A stretch of 64,000 nucleotides of DNA, from the NCBI RefSeq assembly GCF_011386835.1, contig NC_088796.1, positions 70,445,468 to 70,509,467 of the forward strand, read 5' to 3'. The number at the start of each line of letters is the position of its first letter. Position 1 is the first letter of the stretch. Both the position numbers and the translations under genes were made by a program. The DNA is from Chrysemys picta bellii. Lineage: Eukaryota > Chordata > Testudines > Emydidae. This document shows, in pieces, positions 22,801-34,779 of this stretch. Under the pieces are notes generated by a model. The model ran no database searches and had not been told where the DNA came from. It saw only the letters and a list, made by a program, of their open reading frames with translations.

Positions 22801-24133
22801 AGGGGTGGAATGGGGGTTGGGTGAGGGCAGGGTAGGGGTGGGGCCAGAAGCGAGCACCCACTGGACAGAGGGGAAGTCGGCACCTATGTGTGGTAGTGAC
22901 ATTAATCCAGAGCAGTATTCATCTACCTTAATCATGTGAACCATCCTTCATCTTCCTGCTGTCTGCTGCCTCATTTACTACATACTTTCCAATTTTGGTG
23001 ACAAATAAGGTGGGAATTCTGCAGAAAACAGTCTCCTTTACTACACAACCCTGATTCATTTCTAGAGCTCAGTCCATCCTGTGCACTGAATGAGATATGG
23101 GTCCTGTGGAAAAAATAGGAGTTGTGTATTTAAAGATAATGCATCTGCACAAGGGGGCTGAATCAAGGTTTCCCAGGCAACCTTAATTCAGGCATGTCCT
23201 AACTTCTGAATGCTTGATTTTGCAACCTTAATAATGTTCTTTTATAGTCATTTGTTGTATGCAGTTGCCTAGGTTTTTAAAAAAAGCAAACTGAAAAAAC
23301 AAACTCCATCATGTAGCATCACACTGATAGCCATATGGTTCATCATCAGGGTTGAAACCTTTAGATTCACTCCATGTACCTCTGCCACTGGAGTAACTGA
23401 TGAAATAATAGGTTGTCATCCTCTGTGTAGATCAGCACTAGAGATGGAGGGAGAACACACTTTGCCAGTAGGTTTCCCACGTATTTGCATAGATTCTTAG
23501 CCCCATCATTCCTAGTTCTCCCTCTTCTGCTCCAATTCTGGCAGTGTCATGTAATGGGAAATGTCTGGCAACTTCAATATAATCATCAATGTAGAGAAGG
23601 TTAGTAAGGAATTCCTGTTTACTCTTTAATAATGCTAGAATTTAGGTTTCCAAATGAAATTGGAAGATGACAAATTAAAACTAACAAGATTTTTTTGTGT
23701 GGTGTGTGTGTTTTTTTGTGGATAATTAGCAGTGGGGTTCTCTGTAAGATATCACACTCTGGAGCTTAGCAGGATTTAGCAAAGGAATTGATTTTTTTTT
23801 TAATAGCTTTCACAGCTGCTTAAAATAGGACAAAATTGTAAGGGATATAAAAACTCCTGCTTCGGGGTTTTAGCTAGCCACTAACCTAGTATTAGGAAGA
23901 ATCTCTCCCTATGGTTATTCCATCATTGTCCATGGTGTGGTTTTTTGCATCTTTCCCTGAATTGTCTGGTGCTTTCACAATCTTGCAATTGTACTAGATA
24001 AACCAATGGTCTGATTTGGTATGATAGTTTCCAAATTTTAGAAGTTGGCATTCCTTTGAGGTTTTTTTATGTGCTTTAGAAGATATTACAAAAATCAGTA
24101 TTTTCAGAACTTGACTTTTTTTTTTTTTTTTAG
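22484..24133 (+). other. SRP19: SRP19 intron 1
   Basis: GT donor at 22484 and AG acceptor at 24132-24133 after a T-rich tract. The first part is still CpG island. Bases 23022-23665 are a copy of unclassified repeat family X. The rest is AT-rich with nothing recognised. Confidence 0.9.
23022..23665 (+). repeat. Unclassified interspersed repeat, family X (copy 1)
   Basis: Shares long collinear words with 50765-51240 and with 41131-41227 plus 42799-42880: CCATCCTGTGCACTGAAT, CTTGATTTTGCAACCT, AAAGCAAACTGAAAAAAC, AACCTTTAGATTC and GGTTGTCATCCTCT. It has no clear open frame or TIR. This is the longest copy in the window. The class is unknown. Confidence 0.7.
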
Positions 24134-24209
24134 ATTCATCTGCATCTATCCAGCATACTTAAATAACAAGAAGACAATAGCAGAAGGAAGAAGAATACCT
24201 ATGGACAAA
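24134..24209 (+). CDS. SRP19: SRP19 exon 2
   Basis: Encodes FICIYPAYLNNKKTIAEGRR and IPMDK, the first beta strand and basic loop of SRP19, which contacts SRP RNA. Human has IPISK at the end. AG acceptor at 24132-24133 and GT donor at 24210-24211. It starts with the last base of the arginine codon begun in exon 1 and ends in phase 0. Confidence 0.96.
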
Positions 24210-25772
24210 GTAATTTGTGGGTGGCATGGGGAAACTAAGTTTTGCTTCATGATAGCTTGGAGGGAGTTTGGGAAGGAACTAACAATTGTGGACAAGGCTA
24301 CTTAAGTTTTTTTTTTTTATAAGAAGGGGAGGAAAGTTGATGATTGAATTCTGTAACATATTTGAAGACTGACCATTGGTGTCAAAATGTGAATTCAATA
24401 TGGGAAAGGCTGGTTTCAGAACCTCTTATTGTCACATGAGCAAGGCTCAAACACATCAGCTGGGAGAGACTGGATGCAACCTTGAAAATCTCTTGAAAAC
24501 TTACTGCACAAAATCTTCTTGCCCATCCTTGCAGTGATGAGGGAAACAGATACTGATCACCTGGGCAAGAAGGATTTTGTAAGGCTGCCTTAATAATTTG
24601 CTTGTAATTTGATTATCTAACTAGTTTAGATGTGGGTGTTTTGCACTATTGTTTTGACCCTAGAGGCTTCCTGTAATATCAAGGATGATGGGAAATAGAA
24701 CACATTTGAGTCACTGTCTGTAATGTACTATTTCTTGTCTGTTACATCTGTGTCCACAACCAGTGCTTCAGGATCCAATAGGAGCCCAGCTGATAGTGGA
24801 ATAGACATGTCTTACCGAGAAGTGATTAAACAATGAACTACTAAAACATCCATATTCTCTATATACTTTCTTAGATGTTTTTCCTGTGATAGCAAAAAGT
24901 CAGTTGTTTTAACTTGAACTAGGAGTTAACTCTGTTACTTGAGTGATCAGGCCCCTACATCTCTGATAACTGATGCCATGGCCTTCTGTTCCTTTCTCTT
25001 CAATCTCTCGCTGAATCCTTGGCAAGAGATGCCTGTCACTAAGTCAATACTCTTAGATCCTCAGTCTGTAACTGAGGGTGTGTCTACACACAAACAAAAA
25101 CCCTGCAGCAACAAGTCGCTGACCCTGAGTCTTATAAACTCAAGCTTGTGCTACAGGCTAAAAATAGCAGAGTAGACATTCCTGCTTGATCTGGAGCCCA
25201 GGTTCTGAAACCCACCAAGCAGAGTGTGTCTCAGAGCCCAGGCTCCAGCCCAAGTGAGAACGTCACATAAGCCCAAGTCTGTAGGCCTGGGCTCTGAGAC
25301 TCATTGCTGCAGGTTGGTGTTTGGGTCTTGGGCTTTTTTCCCCCCTTCTAATTGCTTAAGCCACACGTAAAGAAATCTCTTACTCCTATCTCACTCCAAA
25401 GAAACCAAAATTGTTTTTCTAAAGTACTAACTCTGTCCCCACTTCTTCCTGGGTTCCTGCCGAGGCCTGTCTACAGCTAACGTTTGAACCCATGCTTCTT
25501 TTTTCTTCTCCTATGGTGCTTTGTTCCTTTCTTTCTGATATATTCCAGGAAATGTACATGTCCTGGTTCATAAATAACTTACATAAGTGGAGAAGCAAGC
25601 TGATCTGTTTTCCCCGATCCATCTTTGTGCCCTTCCTTTCCCTGACTGCTGCTTCCCCTGAGGAATTTCAGGAGCTAATCCAGTCAACACCTAATTACTA
25701 TGGATTTGTTTTTCAGCAGTAGATTAATTTTTAAAAAAGGCAATGTAGTAATTTAAAACATTATTTTAATAG
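24210..25772 (+). other. SRP19: SRP19 intron 2
   Basis: GT at 24210 and AG at 25771-25772. It contains a GC-richer fold-back element at about 25074-25340 and otherwise unremarkable AT-rich sequence. Confidence 0.9.
25074..25340. repeat. Fold-back MITE-like repeat
   Basis: Begins GAGGGTGTGTCTACACAC and contains CTAAAAATAGCAGAGTAGAC and repeated self-complementary words (GGAGCCCAGGTTCTGA against TCTCAGAGCCCAGGCTCC). It resembles a non-autonomous DNA transposon common in turtles. The right end is not clear. Confidence 0.5.
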
Positions 25773-25844
25773 GCCATTGAAAATCCCACATCTACAGAAA
25801 TCCAAGATGTATGTGCGGCAATTGGACTCAATGTGCTTGTAGAG
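25773..25844 (+). CDS. SRP19: SRP19 exon 3
   Basis: Encodes 24 residues, AIENPTSTEIQDVCAAIGLN then VLVE. These correspond to human AVENPTATEIQDVCSAVGLNVFLE, the first alpha helix of the fold. The exon is flanked by AG (25771-25772) and GT (25845-25846) and is in phase 0 at both ends (72 bases). Confidence 0.97.
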
Positions 25845-25984
25845 GTAATGTGAAACTTTATGAATACATTAAAGACTTATTTTTTTAAATTTTTTTAAAA
25901 ATGTGCTGTAGAAAAACCATTGTCATGTAAACTTATCAACCAAGTCCTCTGATTTCTTTGAATATAAGTTAACTTAATACTTAA

Positions 25985-26830
25985 GGGGATGTTGGAAAAA
26001 TTGGAGAGAGTACAGAAAAGAAATTTAAAAATGGGAGGGTTAGAGAAAACGCCTTACAATGATAGACTTAAAGAGCTCAATCTGTTTAGCTTATCAAAAA
26101 GTACGTCATGAGTTTTCTTGATTAGTGTTTAAGTACCTTCATGGGGAGAAAATGCAGGTACTAAAGGGCTCATTAACCTATTGGAGAAAGGCATAACAAA
26201 AAACAAGGGCTGCAAGCACGGCCACCCCTAGGTGGGTGCGGGGCCCGGGACAAATCAGCCTCCCTGCTAGTCTCCTCGTGCCCAAGCGGCCGCCACTCGC
26301 CTCCTCATCCTGCCCGCCTACCCGCTAGTCTCCTCGCCATCCATCCGGCACGCCTCCTTCCCCCCGCCTGCCTCCTCACCCCCTTCCCACCTTCTGTTCG
26401 CCTCCTCATCCCTCCCGCCTCACCTGAATATCAGGACAAATGGTGTCCCGATCGTACATTGATTGGGACATGGGACAAAGTGCTAAATATCGGGATAGTT
26501 CCAATTTTATCAAAGCACAGGTCCCCCCAAAGCCAGGGCCCTGGGCAGTCTCCCCGATTCACCCTACCCATGGGACGGCTCTGGCTGCAAGATGAAGCCA
26601 GACAAATTCCAATTAGTAATTTGGCACAATTTTATTAACATTGAAGGTAATTAGCCATTGGGACTTAACTAGTAAGAGAATTGATGGATTCTCCTACTCT
26701 TGGCATCTTCACATCAAGACTGGATGCTTTTCTCAAAGATATGTGTTGGCCAAATATATGTTGTTGGGCTTCATGCAGGGGTAACTGGGTTCTAGTCTGA
26801 CCTCCTATATGTCACAGGTCATAGATGTCT
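25985..26830 (+). mobile_element. CR1 LINE 3' end, sense, interrupted by a nested element
   Basis: Sequence such as GGAAAAATTGGAGAGAGTAC, GAGCTCAATCTGTTTAGC and CACATCAAGACTGGATGC is CR1 3'-end sequence. The copy is split by 26217-26583 and resumes at GATGAAGCCAGACAAATTCC. It ends near 26830 and is 5' truncated. Confidence 0.85.
26217..26583. mobile_element. Non-autonomous hAT-like element nested in CR1
   Basis: Flanked on both sides by GCTGCAAG (26209-26216 and 26584-26591), an exact 8-bp target duplication. The left end CACGGCCACCC and right end GGGACGGCTCTG are imperfect inverse repeats. Non-coding and C-rich inside. It inserted after the CR1. Confidence 0.85.
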
Positions 26831-27382
26831 CTTTTGGCATTAAAATTCTGATAGTTTAACTGCATTGGCACTTAAAGTGCAGTTTGACAACAGAAAAGAG
26901 TAATTACTCCAGTACCTTACATTTGCAGTATTCATTTTTAGGTTAAACTTATTGATGAAAACCCTAAATGTTTTTATGAGGATATAAGATCTTCCTTTTA
27001 ATGTATACATTCAAATACCCTGTCAGCATCAACCAAGTCACTAGTCATAATTAAATATAAAGAGATTTTTTCTGAGAAATAAAGAACACTTCAGTTATTC
27101 TTTGGCACATGAAATGCCTATTAATATAAAACATAACCAGTAGTACCATAAAACTTGCTCATTCAGGTATGAATTTTGCCAGCGCCATCTTAAATTTTCA
27201 TAAATCAGATTTTTTCTTTAATCTGTACAATCAAAGTTGCTAGTATTATTGTAACAAAAATTGGGAAATTAAGTTGACCATGATATATTACAAAGCATAT
27301 ATACCTTTATCATTATGCTTTCAGAGAACTGTCTGTATTTTTTTTTCTTATCCCTTGGAGACACACAACTATTGACTTATTT

Positions 27383-27592
27383 GGGGGGAGGAATAGCTCA
27401 GTGGTTTGAGCATTGGCCTGCTAAACCCAGGGTTGAGAGTTCAATCCTTGAGGGGGCCACTTAGGGATCTGGGGCAAAATCAGTACTTGGTCCTGCTAGT
27501 GAAGGCAGGGGGCTGGACTCGCTGACCTTTACTGGTCCCTTCCAGTTCTAGGAGATGGGATATCTCCATAAATAAAATAAAAAAAATAAATG
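27383..27592 (+). mobile_element. tRNA-derived SINE, CryI (turtle PolIII) type
   Basis: The tRNA-like head has an A box TAGCTCAGTGG (27394-27404) and a B box AGTTCAATCC (27438-27447), which matches the internal RNA polymerase III promoter. The body reads GGGGCAAAATCAGTACTTGG. The tail TCTAGGAGATGGGATATCTC precedes an A-rich TAAA repeat. This layout is that of the SINEs of hidden-necked turtles and is the best lineage marker in the window. It is not a functional tRNA gene. Confidence 0.85.
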
Positions 27593-28726
27593 AAACTTTT
27601 GTAACAGGAGCAAAGCCAAATAAAAGAGAGGACGAATCTTTACTAGGGATTACAAAGGGTTTCAGAACTTTCAAGTGAGCATCACATTTTTCAGTAGTAA
27701 GTTTTTAAGAATTAGTGGATTAGATTGGTTTCATCATCATCTTCAGGAAAATTTAAAACATTAGTTGTTTGAAAGGAACTTTCAAGTACCTCTATCTTAT
27801 GATGATCACAATAGTCCCCTATAGCCTTAGACTCTGTGAATCTCTGATGTGTAGAGACATTCCCTGACCTAGACCCAGTGTGCTGGATAGGAGTTATAAA
27901 AGCCCCTTATCCACCTGGGGAAGAGTAGTTCAGCTGTGGTTGCTGCATAAGACAGCCTATGGCTCTCACAGGTCAAGCATGGGAAGTATGATGGAGATAG
28001 GGCCATAGCACTGTGTTGTGGAGCTGCTTGGAGGCATCCCACATGGGGCTGTTGTAACTTTATCTGCCTAAATTATGCCAGGGGTGGTTTCAGTGCTCAA
28101 ACTACCCAGAATCTCAAGGATTTTAAAGCCACCTTTGCCCCGGGCTCTGGATGTGCAGCATGCAATCTTCCCTATTGTCTTGAAGAATGTCAGAGGTTTA
28201 GATCTTTTCCCTTTGTCTAGATGACACTTCCCTCGGTGTTCTGTATGGATTGCTTAAATGATGCCACCTTCATTTCTAAATTACAGAATTCTAACACAAA
28301 ATTGATAAAACCTTAATCAGATTTATCAAAATGCAGTGCTGATAGAGCACTGAGATGTAATGTTTCATACTCCTCCTTTCAGATAACTTCTGTCGGGGTG
28401 TGTGGCTTATCTCTGGAACTTTGGGAGCAGTGACTTTATCAGGATGTTTAAATACAAATAGGTATGCAGCTAAGTTATAAATAATTAATTTTCCTCTCAT
28501 AACTGCTAGTACATTCACAGCACAATTAACAATAATTAAAATGTGTTTTTAAAAAAATCTAAACAAAACTTACATAGAAAATAGACAAACATAAATAATT
28601 AATTGGTGGTAATGTCTCATTAAAGATAAAATTTTAATGATATTCTTCAGTAAATGTAGTAATACACATTTTCATACTTGAATTCTAAGCCCTATAAATG
28701 GTTTCCATATGTCATAGACCCAAGTT

Positions 28727-29640
28727 TTTTGTTGTTTTAAGGCCAGAAGGGTTCATTAGATCATCTAGTCTGATTTCCTGTATGTCACAGGCCATTAAAT
28801 TTCACTCAGTTACCCTGTATTGAGACTAATAACTAGGGCTTGGCTAAAACACATCTTGATTTGAAGTCTCCAAGAGATGGAGAATCCACCACTTCCCTTT
28901 GTAGTTTGTTCCTCTGGCTAATCACGCTCACCATGTGAGTTTTATTGTTGTTTTGTTTTTTTAATTGTGCCTAATTTGAATTTGTCTGGCTTTAACTTCT
29001 AGCCATTTGTTCTTGTTATGTCTTTCTCTACTGGATTATGAATCTTTTTTATTACTCGGTACTTTCTCCCATGAAGACACTGTAATCAAGTCTTTCAATT
29101 TTTTTGATAACCTAAAATCAGACTTCTGAAAGGGGTACCATAGTCTGGAAAGGTTGAGAATCGCTGAGCTAAATAGATTGAGATTTCACAGGCATTTTCT
29201 CTAGTTCTCAAATTTTTGTGGCTTTTTTCTTCACCCTCTTCATTTTTTCCACATCCTCTTTAAAACGTGGACATCAGAACTGACAGGGTATTCAAGTGTC
29301 TGACTCACCAATGCTAATATCACCTTCGTACTCACTTCTCCCCTCTTCATTTTCAGTTGTCTGTCCACTACGATTTTTAATTTATTTTTTTTTTCAGTCA
29401 CTGCTTTCCATTATGCAGTCCCCCGTTTTGTAGGTGTGGCCTGCATTTCTTGTTCCTGCATGTATAACTTTGCATTTGGCTGTATTAAAATGCCTTTTGT
29501 TCAGATGGGCCTGGGTTACCAAGTGATACAGATGGCCCCGTGTGACTGTCCTGTCTACATCATTATTCATCTCTTCACCAATCTTTGTGTCATCTGTAAA
29601 TTACTTTTATCAATATGTCTTCAAACACCTCTCTGGTTTT
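28727..29640 (-). mobile_element. CR1 LINE 3' end and RT remnant, antisense
   Basis: Words such as GGTTCATTAGATCATCTAGT, TCCAAGAGATGGAGAATCCA and GAATTTGTCTGGCTTTAACT are CR1 3' sequence in reverse. Decayed reverse-transcriptase sequence follows to about 29640. A short foreign stretch interrupts it near 29130-29175. Confidence 0.8.
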
Positions 29641-30091
29641 GTGCTGTATGAATTATTTTCTGAAGAGAAATTTGGGTGAGGATAACTATTCTGCTTCCTT
29701 TGAAAAAATGTTCTTCTCCAGTGTCTTAACAGTATTCACTTCATCCTCACTAATCCAACCCACACCTAGATTGCCTTAACCTCTGAAATTTTGTTCTGAA
29801 GTTATTTAGTATACATTACAACTAACCCAGTGGTAAATTCAGAGTATGATCATATTTTCCCAATAAGCATGTGTGACCGTTCACTTTCAAAGCATGTACA
29901 TAAAGTCTACATGGCTGTGACACCTCCCTCAAAAAGGTTACATCTATGAGCAGTGTTCACTGGTTATAGGCATTTTAGTACATAGCAATTTTAAATTCAT
30001 ATTTATTTAATGTCTGATGCTTATCTTATAAAATGCCTTTCTGCCTCTTAATCTCTAGTTTAACTATGTTATTCTTTTTTCCATTTGCTAG

Positions 30092-30203
30092 AAGAACAAG
30101 TTGTACCCTAGAGAGTGGAACCGTGATATGCAATATAGAGGCAGAGTACGAGTTCAGCTCAAGCTGGAAGATGGCAACCCATGTTTACCTCAGTTTCCAA
30201 CAC
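30092..30203 (+). CDS. SRP19: SRP19 exon 4
   Basis: Encodes KNKLYPREWNRDMQYRGRVR then VQLKLEDGNPCLPQFPT. This matches human KNKMYSREWNRDVQYRGRVRVQLK, the most conserved RNA-binding block. AG acceptor at 30090-30091 and GTGAGT donor from 30204. It ends one base into an arginine codon. Confidence 0.97.
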
Positions 30204-31882
30204 GTGAGTGGAGTATTTGTTGAGGGGGTATGTGCAGTGAGAAAACTTGGGTAACTATATATTCTTACCTACTTAGAAAAAGTTAGGGTCTGTTGCCATA
30301 GTGTCAGGCTGTTTGTGTCTCCCACGCTAATGTTGTTGTGACTAATCTGTTAAAACATTAATAGAGAACTTTGTCATTATGCATTTTAGATCCTACCATT
30401 TGAAACATTTGGCCACTGTAAGCCATATAAACTGGTAGTTAAATGAGATGAGCCTGTTAGCGAGGATGTGATTCTGTTTTAGAGTACAGTCTTCAGTCCT
30501 GTATTTCCTTCGATGGTGCTTCATTCTCACTTTAAAAATTGGAAATTGAACATTCTTTTGGACACACTGGGTGACCACTGTCTCCAACAAAGCAGCAGTG
30601 CTACTTTAGTGTACTGTGTTGTAGTAGAAGGTTTCTCTCCAAAAACACAAAAAAATCTGCTTTAAAACTACTGTATTTCACTTAGTCTTTTCTTGTGTAT
30701 ACTGTTGTCATACCTCCGTTAAATTTCAATGCAGTTGATAAATTGATGTAGTAATCCTGTTTGATATTGCAATTTTCTGCCTAAAATACTCATAGGAAAT
30801 CTAAAATACTAACTGGCCTAACTAAAGAAGCCTTGTTAATGTTGATAGGTAAGCAAGGAATTAGTGTACAGAAAGGATAGGGGCAAAGGCTAATCTACAG
30901 GGTGGGAGAATGAAAGTGCTGGAAACTATAAAGTGCCATTAATGGTATGATGGCTTCATGAGCTCCACTGATCAGAAGGGGAAGCTAGAGCCATGGAGTC
31001 TTCTGGTGGGAGCAAATAGTTGGATCAGCATCTTGCTCCCCTGTAGCATGTTTTGGTTGTCCAGCCGGTTGTCCTTTTGAAGTCCAGACTAGCCCCAGAT
31101 AGTTACAGTATTAGCACGCCAAGTCCATATAAACAAAAGGCAGTGTGGTGGCTTTCTGGAGGCTTGGCCTTCCCCTGCACTGTTACCTGTGAAGTGAGTA
31201 ACTGCTATGGGGAAGTAAGGTGAGGGGAGGGGGCTGCACCTCATTGTCTGTCTGTGCAAGCTAGTCAGCGGTTCTCAAATTGTGGGTCGTGACCCCATTT
31301 TAATGGGGTTGCCAGGGTTGGCATTAGACTTGCTGGGGCCAAAGTCCGAGCCTCACCACCCAGGGCTGAAGCCCTGGGTGGTAGGGCTCAGGTTACAGGC
31401 CCCCTCTCGTTTGGCCCCTGCCCCGGGTGGTGCGGCTTTGTCTTTGGTCCCCATGGGGGACGGTGAGGCTCAGGAAGGCTCAGGCTTCAGTTCCTCCCTC
31501 CTGGGGTCGTGTAGTAACTTTTCCTGTCAGAAGGGGGTCACAATGCAATGATGTTTGAGAACCCCTGAGCTAGATCATAGTCTGATTAATAAAGAGCAAC
31601 TTGATTCCTTGATTAGGTCCAAAATTACTGTGACTTTTCTCTAGGCTTGCTCTGGATTCTATTAGTGATGATTCAGTTTAAAACTGTTCTGCACAAGTTC
31701 CCCCAGCAAGCACTGAGTGCCCTATTTCCAGAGAGCACCCAATATGCCACAGATACAGGGGAAAGAAGCAGAGCTTGGACTTTGTATCCAACTTGACAGG
31801 GGTTCCTAACATTAGCTAGGGATTCTAATGTTCAAAGTGTTACAAATGTTCATATAAATTAACCCTTGCCTTTTGTTTCTAG
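30204..31882 (+). other. SRP19: SRP19 intron 4
   Basis: GT at 30204 and AG at 31881-31882. Contains a hAT-like MITE at 31266-31567. The remaining sequence shows no feature I recognise. Confidence 0.9.
31266..31567. mobile_element. Non-autonomous hAT element (MITE)
   Basis: Ends CAGCGGTTCTCAAA and TTTGAGAACCCCTG are near-perfect inverted repeats of hAT type. AGCTAG occurs beside both ends, the remains of an 8-bp target duplication. Internal sequence is GC-rich and non-coding. Confidence 0.8.
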
Positions 31883-32016
31883 GTAAATCAGTGATGCTAT
31901 ATGCAGCAGAAACAATTCCCAAACTGAAAACAAGGACACAAAAAATGGGAGGTAGTGACCAAAATCTCCAGCCAGGAGAGGGAGGCAAAAAAGGCAAAGG
32001 GAAGAAGAAGAAGTGA
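31883..32016 (+). CDS. SRP19: SRP19 exon 5 (stop codon)
   Basis: Encodes RKSVMLYAAETIPKLKTRTQ then KMGGSDQNLQPGEGGKKGKG and KKKK, ending at TGA 32014-32016. The lysine-rich tail is typical of SRP19 and is linked to RNA binding and nucleolar import. AG acceptor at 31881-31882. The five exons sum to 432 bases, 143 residues plus stop, against 144 residues in human. Confidence 0.97.
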
Positions 32017-32540
32017 GCCTGTCACTGGCATAATTGTTACTTTATAGTCATTCTACGACAAATATGGATGGACGTTACCATTTGTGAATCTGAACTGAGA
32101 TACAGAAAACAAGAAAACTGGTGAAGCTGTACAGAATTGTCTTCAATTTTTTACTGAAGTGGAATGCATGTACTGTGCCTGACATTGTGTAACAGTATTC
32201 ACAGAACTCCCAAATCCAAAGGTAGCAGCCAGTTTTAAAAGTTACAAACGACGTAGACAATTTGAGGGTGGAAACATGATTCTTTTTATGGATAAATATG
32301 CAGTTGTTTGGCTTTCAAAATAAACAAAAACAAAGCTTATTTTATGCAGACTGGATATTTGAAGTTGGTTGCCTTAGTACAAAATGTATCTATGCTGATA
32401 AAGAGAAATTTGTCTTAAGTCTGGACCCTATATATCCCTGTGCTAGGAAAATTTACAATGAAGTTATCATTACTGTGTACATTTCACTTTTTAATCATTC
32501 ACAAATGTTAAGTCTAATAAAGGTGGAAAAACAAATTTTG
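32017..32540 (+). other. SRP19: SRP19 3' UTR with two polyadenylation signals
   Basis: AATAAA at 32319-32324 and again at 32516-32521. The 3' end should fall 10-30 bases after one of them. The choice cannot be made from sequence alone. Confidence 0.7.
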
Positions 32541-34779
32541 AAAATCCAATTGTATAAAATACTTTAGTTGGAGCTTCATCACTGTTTCCCACCCCACCCC
32601 CCCACCCCCCCACCCGATGCCTATTTGAAGAGAAGATATGTTCTACGTCCCACTCCATTAAAAGCTTGTGGCTGGCTGCATTCTACTGTGAGATCAGATG
32701 TCACAGACTCTCGTATGCTGCCATGTATATGAGAAAGGGCTTACTGACTTTAATGTTCTTTCAGCTTTAAAAAGAGAGTACCATCTATCTTCATTCTTAC
32801 AATCAGATATAGGAAACACAACTTTATTAATCTCATCATATACAAATATCTATTGTATGAGAGGTGCATATTGCCTTGGTGGGGAAAAGTTCACTTTGTG
32901 CAGAAGCTTAAGCTGATCTGGATTCATCAGCTGTGGGGAGTAGGATAGAATAAGGAGGACTCTTGGAAGGAAGGGCCTCGCAGAGAGTAAAAAGTGCACT
33001 TTGTAAGTTCCAGAGGAAGGGATGGTTTGGGAGCATGAAGGGGGAGAGATTGGAGAGGAAAGAGCAGAGCCTGTTCAATAAGGGATCTCATATAGGTCTT
33101 TTTCCTCCACTTACACGTTGAGTGAATCTCCATGTTTATTAAATGATCATTCTGTCTCTGTTCAGGAGAACTCTGTAAAAGTGAATATAGCACTTGTTAA
33201 TGTGTGTTTACAGGCACTGGCAACTGATCAGTTTTATTTATATACCTGTATGTAAATTGTGATATTTAGGATGATACTCTTCTCTTCCCTCCTGCATGTC
33301 TTTCCTGACATGCATCTTTTATGTGGTAGCTGTTTAAGCAGTGTTAAAGTGTATGGAGTGTTAGATTTGACTGTGATGGATTATAAAATCACAAGGATAT
33401 GCTCACTTACTTTATTTCAGTTCATCTCAGCCAAGGTTACTAACACCTGTGCATATCATTGTGATGAATCAAAAAGCCTGGTTGTGGGGGATGACAGCAG
33501 AGTTTTAATTCTTGACAGCATAAAGACAAGCCCCACAAGGATTTCAGAGGGTGATCTTCAACTTTTATTAAAACCTAGCTAATGGTTGATATACCATGCA
33601 AAACAATGTGAGTGTCTCCAATTTGACTCATTAATGTAGTATTGAGGGTTTTGTTTTTTAAAGACTGCTTACAAAAAATACATAAAGCACTGGCCCCAAA
33701 AAGTGATATGACAGTTGTTTTATGGTAGGTTTTGACACTGGGTTTGGAAAATTTGGGAAAGTAGATGCTATATTATGCACTTGCTATACAGTCATTGCTT
33801 TTTCTGTTGTAAGCAGTTGAAATACAAGTAGGTATTTAGTGTGACAGCTGATTAGTATTTTCTCTATGGGGGTAAAGTGTATGCTAGGACATTCTCAGTC
33901 ATGTGAAGATATAGCTACAGTATCTTACTTAGAGTCTCCGTGCAGATCTTAGTTTTTATATTACCTGTTTCTTCTGTTCTGTAATTCAGAGTGTTGTGAT
34001 AGCTCTTTGGATATCTTACCTGAAGGTGGCATGGGGAATTACTGACACTTTCTGGAATCAGTGCCAGTGGACTGGCTATTACTTTAGGCAATACTTAATT
34101 TCCTATACAGTCTTCTAATTGGGAACAGAATTCTTTTTCTGTAACAGTCAGTTGAAATCTGTCTTGACTACTCTTAGATTTTGCACAACTGCAAAGGGTG
34201 AGAATTGTCACTTACTAACTACACAATACATAATTGCACATTAATTATATCGTTTCATCCTTGTTGCAGCTGAGCAAATTCAAAAATTCATGACAAATCT
34301 AGAGTCGGATAGCCAAAGGTGCTATGGAGTTCATCCAGGGTAACAGCAATAACTCACAAGGGTACCTGCAGTAAAGGGACCTGAAGGCCACAGAAGGAAA
34401 TAAATTTTGTGGGGGGGAGGAGGGAGATGGGGTTATTTTAAAACTTTGAGTAATAGAGGCTCTTTGTGTGAGCCATGCATGCATAATCTACTGTGAATTA
34501 CTCTTGGAGAATCTCTGTAAACACACACTGGGATTTCCAAAACTAACAGTTAAAAAAAGAAGCTGCATCTATACTGAATGCTTGAACTGACGGAAGCCTT
34601 ACCACGTGAATGATATGCTAACTGTATATTTTTGTAGTGACTGACATTTTATTCCAAATATTTATTAAGAGAAGAAGTTGTTGAAGGCTAGGAGAGTCTG
34701 AGATTCCATTACACACAATGAGTGGAGCATGTTTATTGAAATTTCCATTCTGCCATGGAAAGCAGTGGCTGGAAAAAAA
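32541..34779. other. Intergenic between SRP19 and the DIRS-like element
   Basis: Contains a C-rich simple tract at about 32590-32615. Otherwise AT-rich with short chance open frames (32298-32567, 33259-33582). No gene or named repeat recognised. Confidence 0.5.

Larger units (their letters stand above)
25845..30091 (+). other. SRP19: SRP19 intron 3, repeat-rich
   Basis: GT at 25845 and AG at 30090-30091. Holds a sense CR1 interrupted by a hAT-like element (25985-26830), a CryI SINE (27383-27592) and an antisense CR1 (28727-29640). The stretches 26831-27382 and 27593-28726 show nothing else recognisable. Confidence 0.9.

Noticed and set aside
22222..22944. 240-codon open frame on the - strand over the SRP19 promoter
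   Set aside because: Lies in a CpG island where stop codons are rare. It overlaps SRP19 exon 1 on the other strand and has no recognisable domain.
24069..24305. Open frame spanning SRP19 exon 2 and its flanks
   Set aside because: Extends past the GT donor at 24210 into non-conserved sequence. Family conservation stops at the exon ends.
27383..27460. Possible functional tRNA gene
   Set aside because: The boxes belong to the head of a SINE. The cloverleaf is degenerate and a LINE-like tail follows.
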